A DNA stretch of 45,304 bases, taken from assembly GCA_017543335.1 (NCBI GenBank), contig JAFYGE010000079.1, positions 1 through 45,304 of the forward strand, read 5' to 3'. Shown here in pieces: positions 26,235 through 33,690 of this stretch (positions are counted from its first letter, which is position 1; every line of letters begins with the position of its first letter). A program made the position numbers and the translations under genes. Source of the stretch: Ruminococcus sp. (lineage in GTDB: Bacteria > Bacillota > Clostridia > Oscillospirales > Ruminococcaceae). Under the pieces are notes generated by a model. The model was given only the letters and a program-made list of their open reading frames with translations. It did not search any database and was not told the origin of the DNA.

Positions 26235-26530
26235 CAGTTGCTTTGTATATAATAGTTATGGCTCTGGTGACCTATCTCATACGAATGATACCATTTGTAT
26301 TTTTTCGCAAGAAGATAAAGTCACGTTTTTTCAGGAGCTTCCTGTACTATATCCCGTATGCAGTACTGAGTGCAATGACTATCCCTGCTATTTTTTATAG
26401 TACCGGCAGTGTTATAACTGCTGTAGTTGGAACTGTTGCAGCTGCTGTGCTTGCTTATTTCGGACTGCCTCTTATAGCAGTTGCCCTGACAGCCGCCGCT
26501 GCCGTTTTTGCCGCAGGGTTCTTTATATAA
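26231..26530 (+). CDS. azlD: AzlD family branched-chain amino acid exporter, small subunit
   Basis: The 99-residue membrane protein has three to four helices and the conserved early YLIRMIPFVFFRKK phrase. The ATGA overlap with azlC indicates coupling. Its stop codon is the first few bases of the large palindromic element. Confidence 0.88.
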   Translation: MTVALYIIVMALVTYLIRMIPFVFFRKKIKSRFFRSFLYYIPYAVLSAMTIPAIFYSTGSVITAVVGTVAAAVLAYFGLPLIAVALTAAAAVFAAGFFI

Positions 26531-26820
26531 GTCTGTATTTTAGGAGAGCGTGTATTCTTACGGTTATTATTGAGGGAAACCCTTTTGAAAAAGGGTTCTC
26601 CCTCAAACTCCCTTCCTAAAACTTTCGGCTTCATTTTTCCCCAGATATAGTGCTCCAGTAGTAAGCAAACTACTGATTTTTATATTTTCAAGAGCACTAT
26701 ATCTGGGGAAAAATCAGGCTGAAAGTCTTTGGAAAGGGGTTCGGGGAAGAACCTTTCTTCAGAAAGGTTTGCCCCGATAAATGCACGTAAGAATACACGC
26801 TCCCCCAAACACAGACCTAT
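26527..26820. repeat. Three-hairpin palindromic element, copy A
   Basis: A 294-bp imperfect inverted repeat fills the whole gap between convergent azlD and the lipoprotein gene. The central stem is 22 bp and perfect (26634-26655 with 26692-26713) around a 36-nt loop that has its own small hairpin (CAGTAGT/ACTACTG). Each outer arm folds into a separate hairpin (GAGGGA...TCCCTC at 26572-26604, and a CGGGG...CCCCG one around 26742-26776). The arms close with TCTGT...GCGTGTATTCTTACG and its complement. Copy B lies inverted at 37171-37418. No coding potential. Confidence 0.88.
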
Positions 26821-26827
26821 AAAAAAA

Positions 26828-27667
26828 TCAGTATGGAAGGACGAACTGACCAGCGTAGAGCTTATTATCGCTGCCAATAACAGCAGAGAAGTCGTTAGTT
26901 TTTGAAGTTGGGGTATCCGGAGACATATCCGAGCCTGAATAGAAGCTTTCGACAGAGAAAACTATCTCGTTCATATTTCTCTCTTTTACGGAAGTGACCT
27001 TAGAAGCTGTATAGTAGAGGTCCTGACCTCTTGCGGCAGATAAAGCGTACACTGCACCGTCCTTTTCGATATACAGGTCAGCGAGCTGGCCTTCGTGAGT
27101 ATCGCTGAACACCTTATGGTAATCTCTGAGCACATCGCTGTACGAGCTTATACCCGGAGTTATGATACGGTGATACTGCCAGCCGAAGTCATTTTCGATG
27201 AAATCGTCGTTATCGAGCTCATATGGACAGCCGACAGTATAGCTCCATTCGGTACGGCAAGCGGACTGAAACAGAGCCTGTCCGGCAGAGAGGAGCTCAG
27301 CTTCATCGAGTTCTGAAATATCCTTTTTGAGAACAACAGCACCGCTTTCGTCATAAGAAAAAGCTGAGTTAGCTAAGGGATCGAGCTGCTGTTCTTCCTC
27401 TGTATCAGTTTCCGTGGACTGTGAGTTTGTAGTTTCAACAGAGCCGGCTGAACCTGAAACGACAGCAGTAGTGTCCTGCTGTTGAGGAGCCTCGGTAGTA
27501 GGAGCGAGGGGGGCGGACTGAGTGATGATTTCCTCCGCTGCTGATACGGGAGCGGTCGGAGTTTCGGAAGACAAAGTGCTTGAAGCGATAGAGGCTTTTT
27601 TGCCGCATCCGGCAGAAAGGCATAAAACAGCTGAAAATGCAATAAATGCGGATAAATATCTATTCAT
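26828..27667 (-). CDS. Lipoprotein of unknown function
   Basis: A 279-residue protein with lipobox LSAGC (Cys21), then a Ser/Thr/Pro/Gln-rich linker (about 25-95). The soluble C-terminal domain (about 100-279) includes a conserved-looking AELLSAGQALFQSACRTEW stretch. Start at ATG 27667 with AGGAG 6 nt upstream, only 4 bp after the rnr stop. The frame is open for 26 more codons into rnr, but those encode no signal peptide. Coupling of a lipoprotein to rnr is unexpected; no function can be assigned. Confidence 0.8.
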   Translation of the reverse strand: MNRYLSAFIAFSAVLCLSAGCGKKASIASSTLSSETPTAPVSAAEEIITQSAPLAPTTEAPQQQDTTAVVSGSAGSVETTNSQSTETDTEEEQQLDPLANSAFSYDESGAVVLKKDISELDEAELLSAGQALFQSACRTEWSYTVGCPYELDNDDFIENDFGWQYHRIITPGISSYSDVLRDYHKVFSDTHEGQLADLYIEKDGAVYALSAARGQDLYYTASKVTSVKERNMNEIVFSVESFYSGSDMSPDTPTSKTNDFSAVIGSDNKLYAGQFVLPY

Positions 27668-27671
27668 AGTA

Positions 27672-29837
27672 TTACTCCTGTTCTTCGTCTGATTCAAGGA
27701 CGAAATCGATGATACCGTCGCTGACGTTGACAGCGGCACAAACAACTCTTACGGGCTGACCGAGAGTATAGGAAACTCCGCTGAATTTCTCTGTAAGAGA
27801 AACAGGTTCGGAGTAGTCATATTCACCCTCAGGCAGAGTGCGGATATGGATAAGACCTTCGATAGTGTTTGGGAGCTCGGCATAGAATCCGAATTCGGTA
27901 ACGCTGGAGATACGTGCATCGAAAGCCTCACCGATATGTGAACGCATATACTCGGCTTTGTAGCAGTCTTCGCATTCACGTTCAATGGTAACAGCTCTTA
28001 TCTCGGCAGCTGATGAGCGTTCAGCGGCATTAGAAGCGAATCCGGCATAGCGTTTGCTGAGCCATTTATCGTCATAGCCGGCGAGGATGTCGGTTATGAT
28101 GCGGTGTATAGCGAGGTCGGGGTATCTTCTTATAGGTGAAGTGAAGTGAGCGTAGTCATCAAGCACAAGACCAAAATGACCGAGCGGTTCAGTTGAGTAT
28201 TTAGCCTTTGCCATTGACCTGAGTATCATAAGGTTCACAGCTTCGTACTTGTCCGTACCCTTAGCACTTTCGAGTATTTTAGCGGCATGATATGGCTTGA
28301 ACTCGGTGAAATGCGGACATTCGAGTCCGAATTTCGGGAGAAGCTCATGAAGATTCTCGACCTTAGCTTCCGGCGGAGCTTCGTGGATACGATAGACGAA
28401 TGGGACTTTTTTATCTCTTGCGAGTTTAGCGGCAGCCTCATTGGCAGTGAGCATAAACTCCTCAATAATACGCTCAGACTTACCTCTCTCACGAGGAAGA
28501 ACACCGCAGCAGACACCGTTTTCGTCTATGAGCAGTTTACTTTCAACGGTCTCTATCTCCGGAGCATTTCTGCGTGAACGTTTAGCAATGAGCAAGTCAG
28601 CGAGCTCATCCATAAGGAAGATATCGTCCTTGACCTCAGCGTACTTTTCGGTTATATCAGCGGAGCAATTGCCGCTGAGGATAGAGTTTACTTCGGAATA
28701 TACGCCCTTTACCTTAGAACTTATAACGCTCTTGCAGAAGCGGTAAGAGAGCATATTTCCGTCTCTGTCGAGCTCCATAAAAGCGGAGAGGGTGAGTCGG
28801 TTTTCATTTGGATTGAGCGAGCAGATGCCGTTTGAGAGCTCTTTCGGGAGCATAGGAATGACCTTATCGGCATAGTAGATACTTGTACCACGCTTCATAG
28901 CGTCCTTATCGATAGCACTGTTGCCCTTTACGTAGTGTGAAACGTCAGCGATGTGAACTCCGAGCGACCAGCCATTGTTGGTCTTTTTAATGGACACAGC
29001 ATCATCGAGGTCTTTTGACTCAGCACCGTCAATAGTGAAAATATTCAAATCTCTGAGGTCCTCACGATTATTCAGACAGAAGTCCTGCACACCGCCCTCC
29101 TCGATTTTTCTTGCTTCTTTCAGAACATCATCCGGGAACACAGTTTCAGCACCATGCAGAGCGAGTATCGAAGCCGCACACGAAGCCGCCTGTTCGGAGC
29201 AGCCGAAAACTGCGGTTATTTTTACTTTATGTTCCGCATGACGTTTTCCACGATAGGCTATTTCAGCGAGTACCTTGTCGCCGTTGCTGTAAGGCACACT
29301 GTCGTCCCTAATGATAATCATATGATTTTTGGATGCTATATCCGGTACGAGGTAAAGTTCATCATCGACCTCCTCAATACGTCCTGTTAGGACGGAGTTT
29401 CCGAACTGTATAATATCGACTACTTCGCCCTCCGGTTCACCGGAGCGTGAAGGAATATCCTCGACGAGGACTCTGTCGCCGGGCATTGCACCGAGCATAC
29501 ATTTGCCGGGGACGAAATACTCCGTACCGTTATCAGTCATAACGAAGCCGAAAGTACGGCTAAGACGTGAGACTGTACCGCATTTTACTCCAAGGCGACC
29601 GCAAAGACCAGTCTTCATGCCCTTTTTCATGAGGATATAGCCTTCTGTACGAAGCTCGTCGAAGGCTTTTATGAAGTTATCACGTCCCTGTTTTTTGGTT
29701 CGGCACTTAGTTTCGAGTTCGCTGAGGGGCATTAATTTTTTATCGTAAGTACCCAGAAAAGTGAGTATTTTTTTTCTATAGCTTTCGACGGTGCAAAGAC
29801 CGCCGGATTTTTTTACTGAGGCTTTCTTTTTAGCCAT
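27672..29837 (-). CDS. rnr: Ribonuclease R
   Basis: Processive 3'-5' exoribonuclease that degrades structured RNA. The 721-residue protein has N-terminal winged-helix and cold-shock-like domains (to about 220). The RNB catalytic region begins with the metal-binding TIDGAESKDLDDAVSI near residue 265 and includes the RRYPDLAIHR motif. A C-terminal S1 domain spans about 640-715 (GEAFDARISSVTEFGFYAEL). ATG follows GGGAGG. Downstream of secG, the usual order in Firmicutes; smpB does not follow here. Confidence 0.96.
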   Translation of the reverse strand: MAKKKASVKKSGGLCTVESYRKKILTFLGTYDKKLMPLSELETKCRTKKQGRDNFIKAFDELRTEGYILMKKGMKTGLCGRLGVKCGTVSRLSRTFGFVMTDNGTEYFVPGKCMLGAMPGDRVLVEDIPSRSGEPEGEVVDIIQFGNSVLTGRIEEVDDELYLVPDIASKNHMIIIRDDSVPYSNGDKVLAEIAYRGKRHAEHKVKITAVFGCSEQAASCAASILALHGAETVFPDDVLKEARKIEEGGVQDFCLNNREDLRDLNIFTIDGAESKDLDDAVSIKKTNNGWSLGVHIADVSHYVKGNSAIDKDAMKRGTSIYYADKVIPMLPKELSNGICSLNPNENRLTLSAFMELDRDGNMLSYRFCKSVISSKVKGVYSEVNSILSGNCSADITEKYAEVKDDIFLMDELADLLIAKRSRRNAPEIETVESKLLIDENGVCCGVLPRERGKSERIIEEFMLTANEAAAKLARDKKVPFVYRIHEAPPEAKVENLHELLPKFGLECPHFTEFKPYHAAKILESAKGTDKYEAVNLMILRSMAKAKYSTEPLGHFGLVLDDYAHFTSPIRRYPDLAIHRIITDILAGYDDKWLSKRYAGFASNAAERSSAAEIRAVTIERECEDCYKAEYMRSHIGEAFDARISSVTEFGFYAELPNTIEGLIHIRTLPEGEYDYSEPVSLTEKFSGVSYTLGQPVRVVCAAVNVSDGIIDFVLESDEEQE

Positions 29838-29856
29838 AAATTACCTCCCGAAAATT

Positions 29857-29886
29857 AAAAAGCCCTATGACCGGAAGTCACAGGGC
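29857..29886 (-). terminator. Terminator between secG and rnr
   Basis: On the minus strand GCCCTGTGAC and GTCATAGGGC pair with one G-U, then TTTTT. It sits 8 bp past the secG stop and before the rnr ribosome site, so rnr is probably reached by partial read-through. Confidence 0.8.
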
Positions 29887-29893
29887 AGCGTTC

Positions 29894-30151
29894 TTACTTA
29901 GAAAGAATTGGAACAAGGTTGATCGCAAGGACGATGATAAACATTATAATACCGAGTGCTCTTGTGATCTTATTGAGGATAGCTTCTTTAGTTCTGCCTT
30001 CATTCTTACCGTAGAATGAATCGGTGCTTGCACCTGTGAGGGCAGCTGACATACTGTCCTGTGATTTCTGCTCCTGAGAGAGACAAATGATAATAACTAA
30101 TGCACAAATAACAAGGAGAACAATTCCTCCTACGATTTCAAGACCTGACAT
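29894..30151 (-). CDS. secG: Preprotein translocase subunit SecG
   Basis: The 85-residue protein has two membrane helices (about 5-24 and 62-82) joined by a polar loop with the family motif SAALTGASTDSFYGKNEGRT. It is part of the SecYEG channel. GGAGG upstream and a clear promoter at 30232-30260. Confidence 0.92.
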   Translation of the reverse strand: MSGLEIVGGIVLLVICALVIIICLSQEQKSQDSMSAALTGASTDSFYGKNEGRTKEAILNKITRALGIIMFIIVLAINLVPILSK

Positions 30152-30231
30152 AATAAAAATACCTCCGTTTTATGTTCTATGGCAGGTGCCGACATAAGAC
30201 ACTTTGCCTATATATTTCAAGTAACTATAGT

Positions 30232-30260
30232 ATTATATCATATATTCACCTGTTTTTCAA
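30232..30260 (-). promoter_or_regulatory. SigA-type promoter of secG
   Basis: On the minus strand TTGAAA (30255-30260) and TATAAT (30232-30237), 17-bp spacing, about 80 bp before the secG start. Confidence 0.8.
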
Positions 30261-30340
30261 GTGTTTTTAAGAAAAAAGCGTAAGAAATTTTTTTGTATAA
30301 TTTGTTGGAAATGTACAAGTAGGAGCGTATCGAAAAAATA

Positions 30341-30368
30341 TTGAAAGTCCGGAGTATTATGTTATAAT
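30341..30368 (+). promoter_or_regulatory. SigA-type promoter of the kinase/PqqD/peptidase cassette
   Basis: TTGAAA (30341-30346) and TATAAT (30363-30368), 16-bp spacing, 28 bp upstream of the kinase start. The 30152-30396 gap shows no small peptide gene with a ribosome site. Confidence 0.75.
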
Positions 30369-30396
30369 ATACTCACATAAAAGATTGGAGATATGT

Positions 30397-31131
30397 ATGT
30401 TTATTGGTAAATATAAAATGGCAGACAAAGTGATAGAGGTCACTTCAATTTACAATAAAGTTCACGATTACTGCAAGGACTATATATCTGAAGGGAAACC
30501 TGATTTTTCAGTGGTCACATCACAGGCTGATATAGAATACGAGAAGCAGCGTGAGCTGAAATGTGCAAAAGCTGAAAACCGTCAGCCTCTCGTTACATCT
30601 GATGATTATTGCGAGGAGCTTGCAGTATACCGTAAAATAGCAGAAAAAATGCCGGACTATGACACTGTTTTATTTCATGGTTCAGTCATAGCAGTTGACG
30701 GTCAGGGATTTTTGTTCACTGCAAAATCAGGCACAGGAAAGTCCACACATACAAGGCTTTGGAGGGAATATCTCGGAGACAAAGCAGTAATGGTCAACGA
30801 TGATAAGCCGCTTCTGAAGATAACAGAGGATTCTGTTATAGCCTATGGAACTCCATATAACGGCAAACACCGACTTGGAAGCAATATGTCAGTAAAGCTG
30901 AAAGGAATATGTGTGCTTACGAGAAGTCCGCAGAACAGCATATGTCGTATAACAAAAGCTGAGGCTTATTCAATGCTGTTACAGCAGATATACCGTCCGG
31001 CTGACCCTGTACAAATGACTAAGACTATGAAACTTGCAGACCGTATAGCTGAAAATACCGAGCTTTATAAGCTCGGATGCAATATGGATATAGAAGCGGC
31101 AGAAGTCGCATATAACGGAATGAAAGGATGA
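30397..31131 (+). CDS. HprK-like (phosphoenolpyruvate carboxykinase fold) kinase
   Basis: The 244-residue protein has the HprK-type P-loop FTAKSGTGKSTHTRLW (lysine in the 109-117 loop) and the acidic VNDDKPLL motif (134-138). It lacks the N-terminal HPr kinase domain and does not look like the true HPr kinase. Homologous short kinases occur beside PqqD proteins in peptide-modification clusters, for example the lasso-peptide serine kinases. Start at ATG 30397 with GGAG 7 nt upstream; an earlier TTG includes the ribosome site itself. The substrate is unknown. First of three tightly coupled genes. Confidence 0.85.
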   Translation: MFIGKYKMADKVIEVTSIYNKVHDYCKDYISEGKPDFSVVTSQADIEYEKQRELKCAKAENRQPLVTSDDYCEELAVYRKIAEKMPDYDTVLFHGSVIAVDGQGFLFTAKSGTGKSTHTRLWREYLGDKAVMVNDDKPLLKITEDSVIAYGTPYNGKHRLGSNMSVKLKGICVLTRSPQNSICRITKAEAYSMLLQQIYRPADPVQMTKTMKLADRIAENTELYKLGCNMDIEAAEVAYNGMKG

Positions 31132-31135
31132 TATT

Positions 31136-31396
31136 ATGAAACTCAGCAGCTCATTTATAACACATGACGATGGTGATGAAAAACTGGTCGTATCAACAGG
31201 AAGTGCAGATTTTTCCGGACTTGCAAGAGGAAATGCAACCGCAGGATTCATCATAAACTGTCTTGAAAATGACACTACAGAGGACGAGATAGTTGATAAA
31301 ATGCTCGAAAAATTTGATGCTCCGAGAGAGGTCATCGCAGAGGACGTGCATAAAATAGTTGAGCAGCTCAGAAGCATAGGTGCAATAGATGACTGA
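31136..31396 (+). CDS. PqqD-family peptide-binding protein
   Basis: An 86-residue winged-helix-like RRE/PqqD protein. The core LARGNATAGFIINCLENDTTEDEIVDKMLEKF aligns in style with the PqqD helix pair, followed by VHKIVEQLRSIGAI. In RiPP systems this domain binds the leader of a precursor peptide and presents it to the modifying enzyme. AAAGGAT upstream, 4 bp after the kinase stop, and its last codons overlap the peptidase start. Confidence 0.85.
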   Translation: MKLSSSFITHDDGDEKLVVSTGSADFSGLARGNATAGFIINCLENDTTEDEIVDKMLEKFDAPREVIAEDVHKIVEQLRSIGAIDD

Positions 31397-31820
31397 GCTT
31401 ACATATGAGGAATACCTCGAAAAAAACGGCTCTATGACCTATAGCAATGTAGGCACGAGCATGATGCCGCTGCTGAAACAGGGGCGTGACCTTTTTACTG
31501 TGACTAAAAAAGGCAGTGAGAGGTGCAGAAAATACGATGTAGTCCTCTACCGCCGACCGCCGGATAAATATGTGCTCCACAGAGTTGTAAAGGTCAGGGA
31601 AAACGACTATGTTATACTTGGCGATAACTGCATAAATAAAGAGTACGGTATAACAGACGACGACATATTAGGTGTTATGACCAGCTTTGTCCATAAGGGC
31701 AAGCAGCATACAGTGAATGATATGACATATAGGATATACAGTCACTTATGGGTCGACCTGTCATTTTTTCGTGTAAAGCTGAAAAAGCTCCGCATGAAGA
31801 TAAAAAGAAAGAGAAAATGA
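31389..31820 (+). CDS. S24/S26-family peptidase without membrane anchor
   Basis: The 143-residue protein has the signal-peptidase nucleophile motif NVGTSMMPLL (Ser24) and a second motif YVLHRVVKV in which histidine (His64) stands where bacterial signal peptidases have lysine, as in the SipW/ER type. The GDN motif follows at about 78-80. There is no N-terminal transmembrane helix and the C terminus is very basic (KLKKLRMKIKRKRK), so it is probably cytosolic or peripheral. An 8-bp overlap with the PqqD gene suggests a joint role, perhaps leader removal. Confidence 0.82.
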   Translation: MTELTYEEYLEKNGSMTYSNVGTSMMPLLKQGRDLFTVTKKGSERCRKYDVVLYRRPPDKYVLHRVVKVRENDYVILGDNCINKEYGITDDDILGVMTSFVHKGKQHTVNDMTYRIYSHLWVDLSFFRVKLKKLRMKIKRKRK

Positions 31821-31825
31821 AATCA

Positions 31826-31855
31826 GCTCCCTTGCAAGGCAGGGGAGTAGTTTTT
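31826..31855 (+). terminator. Possible terminator after the peptidase gene
   Basis: A short CTCCC/GGGAG stem (31827-31831 with 31843-31847) containing a CCTTGCAAGG core is followed by TTTTT. The stem is modest. Confidence 0.5.
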
Positions 31856-31902
31856 GTGCGGAGTATCTGATATATTGCTTCTGCAAATAAATATCTATAA
31901 AA

Positions 31903-32058
31903 CGACGAAGTCGGCAAAAATGGGATTCCAAAGGGATTATTATCCCTTTGGCGGAGAGGTGTGCGAGGGGAGGCAGAGCCTCCCCTAAAAAGTAGTAAAA
32001 CCAGCGTAGCGAGGTTTTACGAACCGTCCACATTTCTTCCCTCGGCTTGACCGACGAG
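31903..32058. repeat. Hairpin-rich dispersed repeat, copy C
   Basis: A 156-bp element beginning with CGACGAAGTCG and ending with TCGGCTTGACCGA. Internal hairpins are CCAAAGGGAT/ATCCCTTTGG (31928-31951), AGGGGAGGC/GCCTCCCCT (31966-31986) and GTAAAACC/GGTTTTAC (31995-32020). A shorter relative in the same orientation lies at 38454-38562. It separates the peptidase and phosphopantetheinyl transferase genes. Confidence 0.8.
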
Positions 32059-32109
32059 AGTTTTATCAATATATTACTGCCGTATTAATATTAGGGAAGG
32101 GGTGATCAT

Positions 32110-32643
32110 ATGCTGATGATCTCCATGATAGACATTGAAAAGAAAAAACAGCACACTCATGCTCATGCGGTGCTGCGAGAGATGCTAAGGCTGAAAAATA
32201 TAGAATATACCAGTGATACGCCTGTCGTAAAGGGAGAATACGGCAAACCCTCACTTGCGGAGCATCCTGATGTGTACTATAATCTGTCCCATGCTAATGG
32301 CATTGTGGCTTGTATAGTGACTGACGCTGAGTGCGGTATAGACTGTGAAAATGTGCGTACTTACCGACCAAATGTAATGAAAAGAGCATTTTCTGAAAGC
32401 GAAAGAGAGTGCGTCGAAAATGCATCAGAGGATGAGCGTGACCTGCTTTTCTTTCGCTTCTGGACTCTCAAAGAAGCTTACGTTAAGGCGATAGGCATGG
32501 GAATATGTTACCCTATGGAGCAAGCTGAATTTTCGTTTGAGGGACAAAATATAGTGACCCCTATCGAGGGATACAAGTTCAGACAGTACATAGTCAGGGA
32601 CGGAAAGTATGTTGTGTCAGTATGTGAAAAGCTGAGAAAATGA
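32110..32643 (+). CDS. Sfp-type 4'-phosphopantetheinyl transferase
   Basis: Attaches phosphopantetheine from CoA to a carrier-protein serine. The 177-residue protein contains GKPSL (45-49), YYNLSHANG (56-64), the Mg-binding GIDCE (76-80) and FWTLKEAYVKAIGMG (117-131). It is shorter than Sfp itself, closer to AcpT-like forms. It could serve AcpP of the fatty acid operon or a separate carrier. No NRPS or PKS gene is in the window. GGGGTGAT precedes the ATG. The gap to the peptidase gene is filled by repeat C, so membership of the upstream cassette is uncertain. Confidence 0.93.
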   Translation: MLMISMIDIEKKKQHTHAHAVLREMLRLKNIEYTSDTPVVKGEYGKPSLAEHPDVYYNLSHANGIVACIVTDAECGIDCENVRTYRPNVMKRAFSESERECVENASEDERDLLFFRFWTLKEAYVKAIGMGICYPMEQAEFSFEGQNIVTPIEGYKFRQYIVRDGKYVVSVCEKLRK

Positions 32644-32697
32644 GGATATTTCGTCAAATTTCACAATGCAAGTCATAGTTATTTTACAATTTGTCAA

Positions 32698-32726
32698 TTG
32701 ACTTCTATGGAATGATATGGTATACT
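32698..32726 (+). promoter_or_regulatory. SigA-type promoter of the dockerin genes
   Basis: TTGACT (32698-32703) and TATACT (32721-32726), 17-bp spacing. The leader to 32846 is about 110 nt, AT-rich, with no recognised riboswitch. Confidence 0.8.
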
Positions 32727-32845
32727 GGTGTTAGTAAAATATATTTTACACGACAGCGTTAGTATAGTACGTTTTTTTAACTAAACATCCTTGTTTTATC
32801 ATAATTATCAATGTAACTATGAACAACTATTAAGGAGGTTTAACT

Positions 32846-33676
32846 ATGAAAGTTTTCAAAAAATGTTTATCCGCTGTTATGACATCATTAACAATCATGG
32901 CGTCTCTTCCTGTTGCTTCTTCTTATGCAGCACCCGCTCCCTCAACTGATCCTCAGTTCTATATTGATTTTACAGTAGAGGCTGACGGAAAGATAAGAGG
33001 AGATGTGATGCTTGCAAATGTGCCAAATCTTTCCGCTATTGGATTTCATATTAATTTAGGAGACGGATTTGAATTTGTCCCATTACCAGATGACCCGAGT
33101 TGTTATACAGAAATCAAAACTCAGTTTCATGGTGCGTATGCAGATGCATTAATTGATGACCAACGTCTTTTCTTTGCTGGTGCAAGTGTAACATCAGAAA
33201 ATGTTAATGGTCATTTTTTATCATTTTATGTAGAAAGAACAGCACAAAGCACAGATTATAACTCGACAGGAGAAATCGAATTTGTCAGTGGAGGATTAGA
33301 TGGTATATATGATAATGGTAGTTATATCTATAATCCTCCGCATATAATAATACCTATTGATACTCCGCCGATTCTTGAATCCGGTGAATTCATATACGGT
33401 GATGCAGATGATGATGGTTATGTTGATGCCTCAGATGCTGGACGTATAATGAGTGCGATTTCTGAAAATGGCGGTGCGATTTCAATCGCATCTTTCACAG
33501 AATCGACTTTGACATATCTCCCAACATATCGAACTGCATTTGCTGCTGATGTTAATACCGACGGTTATATTTCCAATGATGATGCTTCAGCGATTTTAAA
33601 CTATTATGTTACTATCGGAGCTGGAATCCCATACACTGGTAATATAAATACTGTCGATATATATGAAATATATTAA
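32846..33676 (+). CDS. Secreted protein with cohesin-like domain and dockerin
   Basis: The 276-residue protein has a signal peptide (about 1-29, ending SSYA). Residues of about 36-170 form a beta-rich domain whose VMLANVPNLSAIGFHINLG resembles the opening strands of cohesins. The C-terminal dockerin (about 184-258) has loops GDADDDGYVDASDA and ADVNTDGYISNDDA. A cohesin plus a dockerin is the plan of an adaptor scaffoldin (for example ScaC of Ruminococcus flavefaciens); the cohesin call is by pattern and less certain than the dockerin. AAGGAGG upstream; 14 bp before the next dockerin gene. Confidence 0.75.
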   Translation: MKVFKKCLSAVMTSLTIMASLPVASSYAAPAPSTDPQFYIDFTVEADGKIRGDVMLANVPNLSAIGFHINLGDGFEFVPLPDDPSCYTEIKTQFHGAYADALIDDQRLFFAGASVTSENVNGHFLSFYVERTAQSTDYNSTGEIEFVSGGLDGIYDNGSYIYNPPHIIIPIDTPPILESGEFIYGDADDDGYVDASDAGRIMSAISENGGAISIASFTESTLTYLPTYRTAFAADVNTDGYISNDDASAILNYYVTIGAGIPYTGNINTVDIYEIY

Positions 33677-33690
33677 AGGAGGACGAGAAT

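Noticed and set aside
26527-26820. Insertion sequence
   Set aside because: No transposase reading frame; both strands are full of stops and the sequence is taken up by stems.
30397-32643. Lasso peptide cluster
   Set aside because: No cyclase, no leader peptidase of the lasso type, no precursor and no transporter; only the kinase and PqqD-like protein are suggestive.
32727-32845. Riboswitch in the leader of the dockerin genes
   Set aside because: The leader is AT-rich without a stable stem pattern matching a known class.
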